This document shows, in pieces, positions 23,136 to 37,424 of a stretch of 64,000 nt of DNA. The translations under genes and the position numbers were made by a program. The notes beneath the pieces are model-generated. The model was given only the letters and a program-made list of their open reading frames with translations, was not told the DNA's origin and did no database searches. Source of the DNA: Rhodamnia argentea (lineage: Eukaryota > Streptophyta > Magnoliopsida > Myrtales > Myrtaceae). Position 1 is the first letter of the stretch, and each line of letters starts with the position of its first letter. The stretch lies in the NCBI RefSeq assembly GCF_020921035.1, contig NC_063156.1, positions 8,556,001 through 8,620,000 of the forward strand, read 5' to 3'.

Positions 23136-23471
23136 ACCCAGATTTCAGACACTGATTCAACCGTTTTCTCCATAACCATTGAGTGATTTTCCGGTACTTG
23201 CGACTTGCGAGATGGGACCCGCGGGAGGGAATAACTGGAACAGCTTGGACACGTGGCGCGCGACTAAGCCCACGGAATTTTCAGCGCTTTTTGCCCAAAA
23301 GTGATTGGATCCCTTTGACTTTGATTACTCATTGTGATCCGACGGTGCCACTGCCTTTCCCGGGTCTCAAAGTCAAACTCGCCCGTTCTCGTTATCTGCA
23401 AACTATTACTCTGGCGCAAAAAAAAAAAAAAGGCAAAAGAAAAGGGAAAAAAAAAAAGAAAATAGCAAAAT

Positions 23472-24015
23472 ATCACTATAATTATCAAAATTGAATTATC
23501 TATAACAAATTGGTAATATTCTAGTTTCCGACAAAAAAAAAAAATGTCACTGTAATTATCAAATTGAATTATCTACAACAAATTGATAATATTCTAGTTC
23601 AATTGATACTATTAATGTCACTATCCCGCGATGCCGGCGAAAAAGGTGACGGGATAAATGGTGAATTTTTTTAAAATTTGTTTGAACTAAAACGGAAGCG
23701 AAAATTCACATTTTATTTTTCCGTTGAAATTTTGAAATACCATTTTAATTTGCGAGAATTATTAATAAAGAATTTATTGATTTATTACCTTTCCAAACAA
23801 ATCGATAATATTCTATTTCAATTGGTAATATTAATGTCACTATCCCACAATGCCGGCGAAAAAGGTGACTGGATAAATGATGAATTTTTTATAATTTGTT
23901 TGGACTAAAACGGAAGCGAAAATTGACATTTTATTTTCCTTGTTGAAATTTGAAATACTATTTTAATTTTGTGAGAATTATTAATAAAGAACTTATGGAT
24001 TATCACCTTCCCAAC
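23472..24015. repeat. Tandem repeats: ~73-bp pair followed by a 219-bp pair
   Basis: Two diverged ~73-bp units (ATTATCAAA-TTGAATTATCTA... TGGTAATATTCTAG) start near 23472 and 23545. They are followed by two 219-bp units at 23579-23797 and 23798-about 24015. The 219-bp units share TAATGTCACTATCCC, GATGCCGGCGAAAAAGGTGA (with substitutions) and ACTAAAACGGAAGCGAAAAT. Non-coding. Confidence 0.8.
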
Positions 24016-24824
24016 TCCAAACCTGTGCATAATTTGTAATTTGTCATGCGTGTACAAACTGCAAAGGCAACCTTCTACTTTTAGCCAACAAAAGAAAATT
24101 GTCTTCTTCTTTCTCTTTCGACATTACTGAAGCGGGTTAACGTTCGCAGGTATCGAATCGATCGTTTCGCATGGTTTTCGCATTGATTCGATCGTTTTCC
24201 TCTGTCGTTTCTGTCGCTGTAGCGCAGAGATTGCGTCGTGTCGCCACTTTATTTTGCATTTACTTCGCTGATTTCCTGCGTAATGTGTCCGAAATCTCCA
24301 ATCCGGCGTCGGTTTCCGTCCGTTGACGTCCCCGTCGAACTTCGAAATCTCGGAATCCTTCGCATTCCGTAGGGGCCTGCAATTTATTAGGAATTAAATG
24401 TCGTGGATTATTTTTTTTTTTGGTCCGTTGGCGATCTCGCCGCATTGATTCGTCATCATTGTTGTTGGCTTTTTCGCTTTCTGAATCGAGAAAATGGCGG
24501 TGGGCAGGCTGTGCATTTTGGGTTCACCTGGCGGCTGAATGTGAATCGCCACCTTCGCGCGTGGAGTCGCGGTTTCGGGTCCCGACGGTTCGAGCTTGTT
24601 GGTGCAATCTCTGTCGTTTCTGGTGTCGCGATTGTGGTGCGTGAGGAAAAGAAATTTTTTTTTTTTTTTGAAGGAGCCACGTTATTTGCTTGGAGTGTTT
24701 CCCTCTGAAAGCGGTGGATTGGGCGGGAGCGAACGAGGGAGGCTGTTTGAAATGGTTTTGTAGGGATTGGTCGGCGAGATGATCATTTGGCAGAGGTGAT
24801 TTTGTTGCTCTTATAATTTGAAAA
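24016..24824 (+). other. Promoter and 5' leader of the DENN gene
   Basis: AT-rich sequence becomes a GC-richer CpG-containing stretch from about 24120, consistent with promoter and 5' UTR, possibly with a leader intron. No separate gene is recognised. Confidence 0.45.
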
Positions 24825-27800
24825 ATGCAAGCGAAAGAAGATGGTGAAGCACAAGAGGAGCGGCCTTCGTCACCCTATTATGTTCTGCAGCATTTCTCTG
24901 AGGAGGCGATTAGAGTGGCTAATGAAGCGATTCACAGTGTTTATACGGGCGGTTCTGGTGTCCAGCCGGGGCACAGGCGTAGCCAGAGCGATGTGATGCA
25001 CAGGAGGAGCAACAATCTTCAGAGATGGAAGTCTCAGATGCAGAAGGCTTGGCGGTGGGGCAATAGCTCGGACGAGCAACGCCGACGGTCCAGCTTTAAC
25101 CCTGAGGTATTGGCGAACCAGAAGCGGCAGTGGTATCAGCTCCACGCGAGACCTCTGGTACCTTATCTTTTCTTTCTGCCTTTTGCCTTCCTTCTTTTGA
25201 GCCTGTTTGCTTCGACTGCCTTGCTTAAACTTCTCTGAGTTAAAGAAAAAGACTGACATTTAGCAGTCATTGTTTTCTTATCAGTTAGATAATGCTGCAG
25301 AATTTGCCTTGTTGCCAACAAATGAGATGTTCTTGCTAATGTATCGGCCTACTTGCTTAAATGGCACACGGGCAATTTTCATCAATTAAAAAGTTACCTG
25401 TCTGGATAGTTTATGGCCAATGTTATACAAGAGTCAGCATCTTCACCAGTTTTCTGTTCATGAAGGCTGTACTTTTAAGGCTATGTTTGGGAAAAGAAAG
25501 ACAAGGGTGCTGATGAAAATTTGGGTGCAAAATGGGAAGAAGTCTATTGGGAGAGAACTGTGGAGGGAAAATTTAATGTTTCTGATGCTTCTTTTCCAAA
25601 TTCCATCTCCTTGGTTCTCCCAAACATAAAGCTAGTTAGCTAATCAATGGACGCTTGATGACATATGTTCATATCTTACCTTGTATTGCTGAATAAGCAA
25701 ATCAAAACAAAAGGAAATTCACAAAGTGTTGATTTTGATTCTATTTCCCCCTTCATTAGAATTTATGCGTTGGGAGAAGACTGCATGAGCCAGTTTTCAA
25801 TACATTCAGCATTTCTCATTCTGGAATGATATACAAATTCACTTCATACTTCTAAGGACTTTATGAATGTCAACAATCTTTTCTCGACTTTTAAGGGATC
25901 ACATTGTCAAGAGTTCTGCAGTAAACCGTTCTATTTCAAGAAACTTAATTGAGATCAAGTATTGTCATGAAAAACTATTGTGAGATCTATTTAAAGACCC
26001 TTAGATGTTCTGAAGTTCTTTTACCTCTTATGATTTTGGACAATATCATTGTGCAGTTTCTCTCTCATTGTCTACATCATTTTATTAGTGTTTAGTTGGC
26101 TCTTTTTCGTCCTTGTTTTACATATTGTACATTCCCTCATTTGAGTGGGCTCTCTTCCGTCAATACCCCAGAATTCGTGAAGGCGAATGGCTATGCACTT
26201 TCTAAACTTTGTCTGTTCATTTCAGTAACTCAAAGTTGTTCTTGTAGGACAACGATGCTTATGTGCTGCCAACTTCCCTCTTTGAACATTTCATCCTTGC
26301 TGGTCTTCATTCAGATGCTAACTTGGAAGTTGTGGAGGATGCATTTATTAAGAGGAAAAAATGGGAATCAGAGATGGCAAAATCTGAATTAATAGACTCC
26401 AAATTGTTGCAGAATCGAGCGCCTTCTTTCCCAACATTGGAGCCTCAGGTGAAGTGTAAGGCTTAATAGCAAAATCACTGATCTCTCTTTCCCTCCCCAA
26501 AAAGAATTTGGCAGTCATGGCATATATCTCTTAAATCTACCATTGCAGATGCTCTTGACGTTTTAATTTGCTATACGGCTGACAATATGGCTTTTAGTTT
26601 GCCGTCGTGGGTTTGGATATGTGGCTCTTCTTTGAAGCTTGCAGGGCTTGTATGTTTTAGCTGGCCTCAGTTTAACACTAATAGATCGATTTGCCTATTT
26701 TGTGTTTACTTACTTTTGCTAGTTACTTGATTATTTTCTTTTTCAGGAGTCATTTCCTTTGAAGGCAAACTAATGGTAGTCTCTTTTTTCTCCTAAACAC
26801 AGATATTGTTTAAATATCCTCCTGGCAAGAGGTTAGCAATGCGACAGAGGGATTTAGCAGCATTTTGTTTTCCTGGAGGTGTTAAGGTGTGAGTCTAAAC
26901 ATCTAAGGGTCTTTAATACCTGAATAAATTTGAATCTACTCTGTTAGTCATTACTAAATTCATATGTATTGGAGTTCTTTGATAATGTTTAGTGTTACAT
27001 AAGGAAACTCCCTTGCATCTTTTGCCATCTTTTGTTGAGCGATCTTCTCTTTTGGCAGCCATGACTTTACTATGAACAATTTTGTTGCTTCAATTTTACC
27101 AGTTATCCTGACATTGCTCCATGTAGCTACCTCTTGATATGTTTCAAGCAATGCGTTTGACCTACATAATGAGGTTGTTTTATGACAATATAGCTTTTTG
27201 CCAAATGGATGTCCAGCATGGTATCAAAACTCAGTCAAGGGTTCCAATCCTAGCACTGACTCATCTAATGGTTCTGATTTTCACTGCTATTGTTCTGCTC
27301 CTTCCCTCTCCTTATCCACTATCTTTGTGCACATGAAAGTCATGCTTACCTGCGAAAATAAGTTTCAAGTGTATTTAAACATACATTATGGGCTCATCTT
27401 CAGATTATGATTTTGGGTTGAATGGTTCACTAATGATATGGATATGATACTGTATTAAATCAGTTGGCACCCAGTAGTGAGAGAGACTACTAATAAGATG
27501 AAGTGACTAGAACTTGGAAAGTGCCATGGTAAATAATCATTGACATGTTAGTTTTGATGGATATTAGTGCATTCTACCGTCAATATTAAGTGTTTGAATG
27601 ACATTGAGAGAAGTACTTGATCAAAAGAATTAGCAAAAGGAAGAAGTTTCTTATGGGAGCAGAGTTGTTGCCAAATTGGTCCCGAAAAGAGAAGATCATA
27701 GATCGCCTCCGATCACAGATCTTCCAAGCATACAGAGCCAAAATCAATAGTACATTATGTGTTCATATGGAGATGCATGGGAGTGAGAAATGGTTAGCTG

Positions 27801-30800
27801 GTTGGCTAACTCTTTATGGCTACTGACACTGAAAGCTCCACTTGTCCTTTAGATAATCATGAAATATTTAATATCTCTCATAATAAACGGTTGGTCGCAT
27901 GCTTTGAAGCTGGTTGATATTGAACTCCCATTTGTGCATCAACCTTTGCATATCTAATCTTCGCTTTACGTAATGGGTGCAGGCACAAATGCTGGAGAGA
28001 ACTCCATCTCTAAGTGACCTAAATGAACTTGTCTATGGACAGGTACATAAGATTGTTGTGTATCCTATTCTCGCGGAAATATAAGTACACCCTTTTTGTA
28101 AGCACTAGCCCTATTGAATGATTTTTTTGGTCCATACAGTACGTTTCTTATCAGTGGCGTACTGAATATTCTCATTGATGCGCTCGAAGACCATTGAATG
28201 TAGAGTATGCTTGAAAAATGCATTATTAGGACTTTGAAATGGAAAACCTGCTCAAAATGGTGTCCTATATCTGTTCATAATCGATATTTCTTTCTCGTCT
28301 GCTTCATTCTTCGTGCTTTCATTCAGTTTTCCTTTTACAGAATAAAGTTGGTGGCAGCATTTTTTCAGTGACTCTTTCAAATAGAAAAGTTAGAATGGTG
28401 TCAGGCAGGCATGAAGTTTGTGTAAACAACATCACCATAATACACAAACCCACTAAAGAAGTAGTTTTTTTTAAGATCTCTCCATCATATTGATTTATCA
28501 ATTAGGTACAAGGAGCTTGGTTTATGGTAGCCTCTGCAGATGCTTATGTGAAATTCTTTTAAGGCTGAGGTGGGAAATGATACGATCATCACTATAAGGT
28601 AGCGATATGGATTATTGTTAGGACTAGATCTGAGGAATGGATGGCCTCTATTTGGGCCTAGGAGGTCGCCCAAGCCACCTTGATAAAAAAAATGTGACAC
28701 TATTAGAAAATTGGTCGGGATGGCTGATAAAGGGAGCCATTTTCATCGGCCTAAGGTTTACTTATCCTTTCCATCAAAATTATATCATGCAACTAACTAG
28801 ATATGGCTACTTACTGTGTTAAAATTTGACATACTGAGATCTGTTTTGGAAAGTTAAGTGTCTTCTTTAGGTTTTTGGTCCAAGTGTCTTCTTTAGGTTG
28901 CTGTTAGGAAAGTTTGATGTCTCCTAGTATCGGCTATATACGTGCTTAATGTCATAAATTCTCCTGCTGGGCCTTCTCTCCTATATACTTACATACTTTC
29001 ATTTTCTATCTTCTTATAATTTGCATTTGCACAATTAGTGTAATTTTTCTGCGAATAGCATTTTTATTCATTATATCTCATCTACGGGATGGTAAAGTCT
29101 GTTTTCGTTTAATTATTAACAAGTGAAATTGATGTCCGAAGTTCGCCTCCATGTATAATGTGATATTTTACATTTTGTTGAACTAACAGGAGCATTTGGG
29201 CCGGGATGACTTAGCATTTCTTTTCTCATTTAAGGTGAGTCTCTTGCTGTTTCTTTACCCTGTATACTGAATGGGATGCTCAATTTGTTCGAAACTTTGA
29301 CTACACTTTGTATGAAGCACTTGGACTCACGATCTCTTCGTGTTAGTGACATTTATTACCATTGTATCATGTTGTTCGTGTGTTGTTCATTTCATTGTCA
29401 TCATATAGGAAGAGATCCTAGTAGATTTCTGTATCCCGGTGGATGCTGTCAGTCCATTTTTTCTCTCATCGATTTATTTTATTTTATTTATTTACCTGTG
29501 CTGTGTTTTCTGAATTCCCTGACATCTACATGTGCTTAGATCTAGATGTCAATTACGATGGCAATATTTAGCAAAGACTTTTGCCGAAAATTGGAGTAAA
29601 TTCTTTCTCTATTTGCCAATCAAATAAAAAAACTCTCCTATATAATCTATATACCCGACGTCCTTAGATCCTTGTTAGAAACATCTGAGCGGAACTGCAA
29701 GCTGTCATACTTGCTGCGTCCTCTCCTCCTTTGACGGGACATGAGAATGGCTTAGGCAGAGTTGTGACCAGTTCCTACTTTTTTGGAAATAGATTCCATC
29801 GATAAGATGGCAAGAAACAGCTATTGGCTGTTGTCTTATGTCACTGAATATTTATGCTGCTAATTTTGATCATCATGTTAAGAAAGTGAGATCACATGGT
29901 GGAGAGACACATGATCACGTTTTATCTAACCGGAGATGCACTTGTGTTCTCCCATATTCTTGAAAACAAAGAGTCTTCTGCCATGTTCTATGTTCTTGTT
30001 CTCAATAGTAACATATTCATACAATCAATTGGTTCTGTTCACAAATCTGCGGAAGTGCAAGGTTAATCTGAACTTGCAGGGGGTTTATTTTTTCATTGAT
30101 ACTTGTGTCCTCCCAGATTCTTGAATATGAAGAGTTCTGCTGTGTTCTATGTTCTTGTTGTCACTAAAAACATATCCATTCAATTAATTGGTTTTGTTGA
30201 CGAATCTATCGGAAGCTCAAGGTTAGTCTGAACTTGCAGGAAGTTTATCTTTTCTGCATCATTGGATTGGCCATATCCAAGTGGCAAAATAACTTTGACA
30301 AGAAAGAGAAGTCATAAACCAACATAGATATCAATCACCTCAGGTGATCGGATGAATCATTTTACCATTTTCTGTTTCTAGTGATTGTGGAGAGAAGAAA
30401 GGAAATTTTTCATACGCTCTCGATCACCTGTGTACATGCATTCTAGTTGCAAAGAACAAAAAGGGTGATGTGTCTTCCTTAGAGAAAGGGCTAGTATAAT
30501 TGCAACATTATATGACTTCCTTGGATGTGTAAACTTTTACTGCTCTCCTTTCTTTTGTTTTTGGGATTTCATTTTTTTCCCAGGATTGCTACACCCTTCT
30601 AACAGAATGTCATATACTTAAGCAGATGGCAGACAACGCAACTCTTTATGGAGTTTGTATGCTCGTACCAGAAATTGTTCAGAGACCACCAGGCATCGTT
30701 GGAAATTTGTCACCTCTTACTCAGTCATCTGGAGGATGTCGTTTTCTTGTCTCTGCTCCTCGTTGTTACTGTTTGTTAACTAGAGTTCCTTTCTTTGAGT

Positions 30801-33800
30801 TACACTACGAGATGTTGAACAGGTTTGCATTGCTATGGTTGCCTAAACTTCAACACTGATAGACAGAACTGGGAATAATGCTTAACTTTTGGCTTCTGTG
30901 GTTACCACATAATTCAATGCAGTATCATCGCACAGGAGCGTCTTGACCGGATCACGCGATTTGTTAATGAAATGACTCTCTCCAGTTATATTCCTTCAGA
31001 AACCAATGCACACGATATGATGAGTAAGAATGATGAGAATCATGACGATGATTGTCGTACAGATTGGATGGCATCTGCAATACCTCTTCACAGTGCTTTT
31101 GCCCTTACTGCTGCTGCCGCTGGTCTAGCACGAGATAGTGGTGTCTCATCCTCTTCAATTAAGATCCAGGAAACGCAGTCGCCTGAAAGTGCTACTGCGA
31201 GTGATGTTTCTGAGTTGAGTCATGCAAGGCAAATCGATAACTGTGTTGGGAGGCCTATGCCACATTTTGATGACAATACTTCTGAGATCTCAGAAACTCG
31301 TTCTGAGTGTCTGGAACGGATGTCTGAATGCTATGAAAATGGACATAACTCTCCAGAAGTTGGGGCATTCTTATGCCATAGGAACCCTATAATGGAGCGA
31401 CTGGGGAGTTCTGAATCCCTTTACAGGTATTTAACATATAACACTAGCTGCATCCCAACTCCTAATTACGATGGATCCGTCTTAATTTCTCTATAGTAAC
31501 TAGCAGTTTATACCTTTTTGCATCTCCAATTTTGGGACATCTTCTGTTATTTTTTACTTGCGCTTCTGATGCTCCAGTGCAATGACAGTAATGCCCTGTT
31601 GTTCTTTGGCAGTCCAGTGAGAAGTGTGGTATCAGAGGATGAGGATGATGATCTTTTTCCAAATTCTCAAAGGGAACTAAATGATGATGTAATACTGGAG
31701 TGGGCGAGAGTGAGTTTGCTATTCTCCCACATGTTTAGATAAATCAGGATTTATAAATGTATTGTTGTTAGTCTTCTTATCTCTTCGCTCTATGGTCTTT
31801 GTTATAGGAAACTAAAAATGATTTGCTCCAGATAGTCTGCAGTTATCATGCCTTGCCTCTTCCACCAAGGGGAGGTGAAATTGTTTTTCAGCCTCTTGAA
31901 CATCTTCAGGCTATGTCATACAGGCGACCTCCCATATCTGCTGTTGGGCTAAGTAAACAGTTATTAGATTTATTGGAAAATGCTGAGGTAGCTTCTTTGT
32001 TTACTGATTTTTGTGCTTTTATATTTGATGGCTTACCATCTATGGTGTTATTACTGATTTGTCCAACTAACATGGCTTAACTTGATGAAAGGTCCATGCA
32101 AAGATAGGTTGTGCAGAGACAGCTCTCGCGCTCTCTGTATGGACAACTGCAACTATTTGTCGAGTTCTGTCACTTGAAAGTGTAAAGCCCTCAATTTACA
32201 AGTTCTTCAGTTATGTTCGTCAGATATCAAACCGTTTACTAGATGCTTCTGATGGTTCCGCAAGAAAGTATATGTTAACTCCAGAAAAAGAGTTCTCTTA
32301 TCTTTATTGCTTCCGACCGTACATGAAAGTTAAGCTTGCTAATTAGCAGCAAAACTTATAGGGAGAGAAGAAGCTACTTTTACACTAATCCCATCAGAAT
32401 CCAAGATTTAGAAATCATTACTTCTCTTCCATTCGAGATTTGCTAAGATTATTTGTATTAAGAAGTTGGATTCAATTCAATTCATGTATTCTCTTCCTTG
32501 GTAGAGAACGTAATTCCACCTGTTGTCCTCTACATAAACAATTTTTATTTTCCAGTCTTAGATGAATGTGGTTCGGCGTTTTAATGCATGGTGTCGGAGC
32601 AATCCATCATATCCTATGAATAAAAATTAAATCTTTTCCTTGAGGAAACCTTGAGTTTCCTTTGTTGGGTTCAATAGTACTTTTAATTATCTAGGGTACA
32701 AGTGACGATAGTCACCAGAAAGTAGTGAATGTAAGGTGACTTTAAACTGGTTTTTGAGTAGTTTCCAAGCATCTTTTGGACTCAAGTCTTTCATACTGTT
32801 CATGATCAATTTATGCTTGAGATTTAGATTCCTTGCACTTTGGTATTGCCTCTGCTTTTTAACTTTTTGCTATTTTGAGGCTTACATATACTGATCTTGG
32901 AAATGAGTTTGAATTTGATTTGTTCTCACTTTTCTTAACAGGTTTTATGGTTGGTTGCTGGTGTTCTATTAGAAAAACAGATTGTACTAGTGTGCCCCAA
33001 TCTGGTAAGTCCAATGATGTTGTTGGATCAATATAAATTGAAGTGCGCTTTAATTTTCAATCAGCCATGATGGATTGTAACTAGAACTCCAATTGATGCA
33101 GGGTATTCTATCTGCTTCTGTGTTGTCTCTCATTCCCATGATTCAACCATTTGAATGGCAGAGTTTATTGCTACCTGTAAGTTTGAACTCCTTTTGACCA
33201 AAAAAAAAAAAATTTTTTTTTGAACTCCAGATTGTCTTGTGTCTCTCAAGCACTACTGCGATGAGTTGCATGCTGTATACCTAGATTTTGGCCTCTGAAT
33301 ATTGTTATTGATACGTTGTGAAGAATTGGATTTTAAGATTTACTCTTAGCTGTCTGGTTTTTCCTTGACATGAACCCATTGAGAGTACTGCTTGCAGTTT
33401 ATTGCCTTCGTAAAGGGAGAGTCTTGGCAAATTAGTAAGTTACCCACTTGTGACTAGCAAGTTCATGGATTCGAGTCGTTGATACACCCTATTTGCTGAA
33501 ACAAGAAAGACAAAGGAAAAAGCAAGGGCAAGGAACAATTAGGGGAAAAAAAAAAAGCAAAGGGAAAGTGATAGAGATCACAAATGCAAAATTTTGTTTC
33601 ATAGAAGGCATCAGAATGATCTTTCTTTTTCTTTCATATTTGTTGTACTTTTATTATCTTCTAAGCTATTTGAATAATTTCTGTTTTATGTATATAAATG
33701 GAAATGTTTTTTGTACTATTTTCCTCATTTTGTGCTCAACAGGCAGGATGCCTTTTTTCCTTTCTTATCCCCTAATGTGTGACAGCAGAAAATGGAGTGA

Positions 33801-36800
33801 ATGGTCAGTGAATGGGAAAACAACATATTCGAATTATTGACAGGTTATAGCTATGGATAGACATTAGCAATGAGGTTGAAAGTGGATTCAGATCTCTCTC
33901 TCAGAGCAGATGCAGAAAGACGATTCTTATATTTTCATTCAGAGACAAGTGTTACTCTCTATCTATTTGTTCTAATACTCCCCCATGTGGGCAAATCCAA
34001 TGCTTCATTCGGGTCCATCTGCTTAGACTCCATTGGATGTAACATCTTCAAATACTGGATGCAGTTACTATTATTATGTCGGGCCTCCTGTCCTGACCAC
34101 AAAATCAAGCCAAAAGAGATTCAGGTGTACCTCTCGTAGAACGCTGCATGGCTGGACAGTCACCTAAGTTTCCAAATAATTAATAAGCATAGGTCTGTAC
34201 AAGACAAATAGGCTATCAGTTAGGTATATAACCTGCTATAATGGAGAGTTAAATGACTTAAGAGTGTGGCATATTCCAGTTATGCGGATAGTCTTTCATC
34301 AGCATGGAGCAAATACGGATCTCATAGACATATGTGCTCTTCCCAGCCAACAGCTTAACTGTTTGGGTTGGAAATCCTCTGACATGGTATTGAAACACCC
34401 ATTTAGTGCTGTTAAATTGCTTAAATTCTCCTGGATTTTCAGGTCTAGAATACCTACAACACATGCAAGGCATTCTTGTGTGGCTATTATTTGGTGGTGA
34501 CTAGCCTAATTCACTTGCTTACTTTTGCCTCCTGATAGCTTAAGCTTTGAATAAGAGATCCCTTAACCAGGATGTTAAGTTAAGACAAAACTGGAGTTCC
34601 CTCTTCTTGGGATTTATTTGATATTGATATTATTTATGACTTGTGATCTGTTGCATGAATGCACAACATGCCGGCATCAGTTTGACAAAGTCTTTGGTTT
34701 TCCAGATTTTACCATTTTGAGATGTATTGATTGTCTTTGTTACTTGTTTCTATGCGGAAAACCTTTTCCATGCATTAGCTAAATTTTGAGTCTGTGGTGG
34801 TTTTTATTGTGAATCTATATTGTTTGCTTTCAGGTTCTGCCTGAGAAAATGTTTGATTTTCTTGATGCTCCAGTTCCCTTTATAGTAAGTTTTTTATTTT
34901 TCCAACTCATCCTTTGGTAAGCCAGACTTGTTAATTGGAAGCATTGTGGGCTTAATGTTGTTATGATCCGACGGCTTTGCAGGTGGGCATACAGCACAAA
35001 TTTGCTGATTTGAAGATGAAAACATCTAACCTTGTTCAGGTTAATGTGCTTAAGGACCAGGTTTGTCATATTTTCCCCCCTTTAAAGAGAAGCATGCAAA
35101 TGTTTTTCCTCAGGGAACAATGTTCAATCATGTAGCCCCTGAATAACCAAAAAGATGGCACATGGTGATAAAGGCTTGGTTAATTGTTCTCAAATTCGTG
35201 TTGTCATAGAAGTTAAATAATAGTTTTTTGCGGCCAATTCTTTTCATTTGGTAGGATGGAGGATCCTTTAAAGAGTTAGCTTAGTCTGTGGCTGATGAAG
35301 TAGACATCTAAAATTTCAATTTTTCTTAGTTGTGGTTATGGTTGTAGTGGTTCACCACATAGTTACCCAAATTACTTTTGATCATATGCCATGACAAGAC
35401 TGTTCACTAGAAGATAACAGACTATTAGACTTGAGCATTATCTTACTAGGACCAGCATGATCGAATTAGGCTCCATGTTAAAGTTCTTTACTGACCTGCT
35501 GCTGATCTTCCCTTGTCCGTACTAATCTATTATTTTTTAGAACAGATGTACAAGCGTGTGTTGAATTAGAGAAGCACATATCATATTTTATTTTCTCTTT
35601 TGGTGATTTACACTGATTTGCCTAGGAGAATGTATATTAGTACTAACAGAACTACGAAAGAACTGTAATGTATATGGACCAGCAGGGTAGATTCAGATGG
35701 GTTAATAGGAAAATTTTTGCAGTGATGTTCTCTCAATTTTCTCCTCTGTTTGATGAGACAAATACTCGGAGATGATTGTAATGGCTGGCTGGAATGGTAT
35801 AGTCTGACAAATTGAACTCACTTTGTAGGTGAAAATGTGTCCTTTGCCAGCACTACCTAGGTACAAAGAGCTTGTTTCCGAACTAAAGCCAATCCATGCT
35901 AGACTATCTCGTGAAAGCTCAATTGCTAAAAGGCATCCTGTATATAACTGCAGTGAAGTGCAGGTACACATGATCCTCACAGAGTTTCTAATCAGTACTA
36001 GGGTGTATTTTTCATACTTCTATAGATTTGTTGTTGTTTTGGCATCACATGCCTCTGATTTTTTTATGTTTGATAGTCTCTACACTGGTGTTGGCGTGCA
36101 GGCAGAAGCTGCTAACAGGTTCTTGACTGTAATGAGGAACTACCTGGATTCACTTTGCTCAGATTTGAAGTCTTACACAATTACTAGTGTACAGTCAAAT
36201 AATGACAGGGTTAGACCGAGTTTATAATAATCTTTTCCTTGCTGATTAAATGATAACTAACTACTCTGTTTGTGGAACCTATATTCTTATTGAGATTGGA
36301 TTGCTTTGTACCTTGTCAGGTTTCTTTACTGCTTAAAGATAGTTTTGTTGATTCCTTTCCTAGTAGAGACCGACCATTTATTAAGGTAGGATCTGCTTTC
36401 CTTGAAATCACTATGCATGATGCCATACATATTTGGTGCATTATAACATCTAGCTTCAGCGTCTCATTTTTTATGCATTAGATTTTTGTCCAGGAGTTCA
36501 TCAAGTAATCAGAAATTTTAACTGATGAAGCATCTAACCAGGGCATTCTTCAGTATTAAAATAAGACTACATGATTTTGACCCGTGCATCATTCACTTTG
36601 ATTTAATTGCTTGTGTTCATCTTAAATTAACTGAAACTCTAGCATTTGTGGATTTATGGGTATTGATATCTGACATGTAACCTCCTTCATTCTTTAGCAA
36701 CTTGAGTTTTTACAACAAACGGGAGTGCAATGAACATGGTATCGGCGTGATTGAATTCTTCTACTCCCCTTTTTACACATTTCTTTCTTTGTGCTTGGTC

Positions 36801-37424
36801 GGTTTCAACAATGCACTTATGCAGATGTATTGGGTTCATATACTTAAGTTGATTTCAAGGTTTCTCTCATCCTACTGGCCTTCTCTCAAACTATTTAGTA
36901 GTTTTAAGATATACATTATAATTCCTGTCATTATTCAACAGTTTAAGCCTTTGCTCATTCTGATCTGATGAGTACCAAGGATTCGAGTCATAAGTCTGTT
37001 CCAGCAAGAATTGTACAGGGGCGAGGTTATCTTCAGTCGTCCGAGATTTTAATGTGGGTGTTGAATGACTCTGGATAACCTTTGTGAAAAGTCAAGAGTA
37101 ATATCATCGGACTGTCGGTATATATACAACTCATCCAGCTACCTGTGACACATTTTATCTAGGCGCAATTTAATTCCATGGGGTTTCTCATTTCTATTTT
37201 GTCACTCAACTGTTGCTTTAAAAATATCTAATTTGTCATTGTCGGGGCATTCTTTCATGATTCTAAATGAGGTTTATGGTCATAGAGTCTGACTTGGTAC
37301 TGCTTTAGCATACTCTTGCTCATGATTCTCTTTCTTTTGGTCTATGCAGATGTTTGTTGACACACAGATGTTTAGCGTTCTATCAGATGCTGCTATATCA
37401 ACCTGTGAGAGTAGGCATTTCTAA
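24825..37424 (+). CDS. DENN (AEX-3) domain-containing protein
   Basis: Eighteen exons join in frame to 827 codons: 24825-25157, 26248-26448, 26803-26886, 27983-28042, 29190-29234, 30584-30822, 30923-31426, 31613-31709, 31808-31987, 32092-32181, 32942-33004, 33102-33176, 34834-34884, 34983-35060, 35829-35963, 36102-36209, 36320-36385 and 37350-37424. The basic N-terminus has HRRSQSDVMHRRS. The uDENN segment (about 179-206) has ILFKYPPGKRLAMRQRDLAA. The cDENN core includes TLYGVCMLVPE (248-) and LVAGVLLEKQIVLVCPNLG (615-), with the dDENN region after about 660 (FLDAPVPFIVGI, LDSLCSDLKS, DSFPSRDRPFIK, MFVDTQMFSV). A Ser/acidic insert (about 322-510) is encoded by exons 7-8. DENN proteins are usually GEFs for Rab GTPases in membrane traffic; the Rab partner here is unknown. 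Residues 1-111 are probably disordered. Confidence 0.93.
25479..25632. mobile_element. Small MITE in DENN intron 1
   Basis: The ends are GGCTATGTTTGGGA on the left and TCCCAAACATAAAGC on the right, an inverted repeat of about 14 bp with one mismatch and a one-base shift. The element is about 154 bp. The flanking triplets (TAA and TAG) do not match exactly, so the superfamily (PIF/Harbinger or hAT) is uncertain. Confidence 0.5.
29940..30258. repeat. ~161-bp tandem duplication in DENN intron 5
   Basis: Units begin ACTTGTGTTCTCCCA (29940) and ACTTGTGTCCTCCCA (30101). They share TGTTCTATGTTCTTGTT, CAATTGGTT and CTGAACTTGCAGG. Identity is roughly 80 to 85 percent by eye. Confidence 0.85.

Noticed and set aside
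27200-27260. TGGTATCAAAACTC followed by GGTTCCAATCC in a DENN intron, resembling a tRNA-type or primer-binding sequence
   Set aside because: There is no cloverleaf and no neighbouring LTR or pol; it is too short to call more than a chance or fossil fragment.
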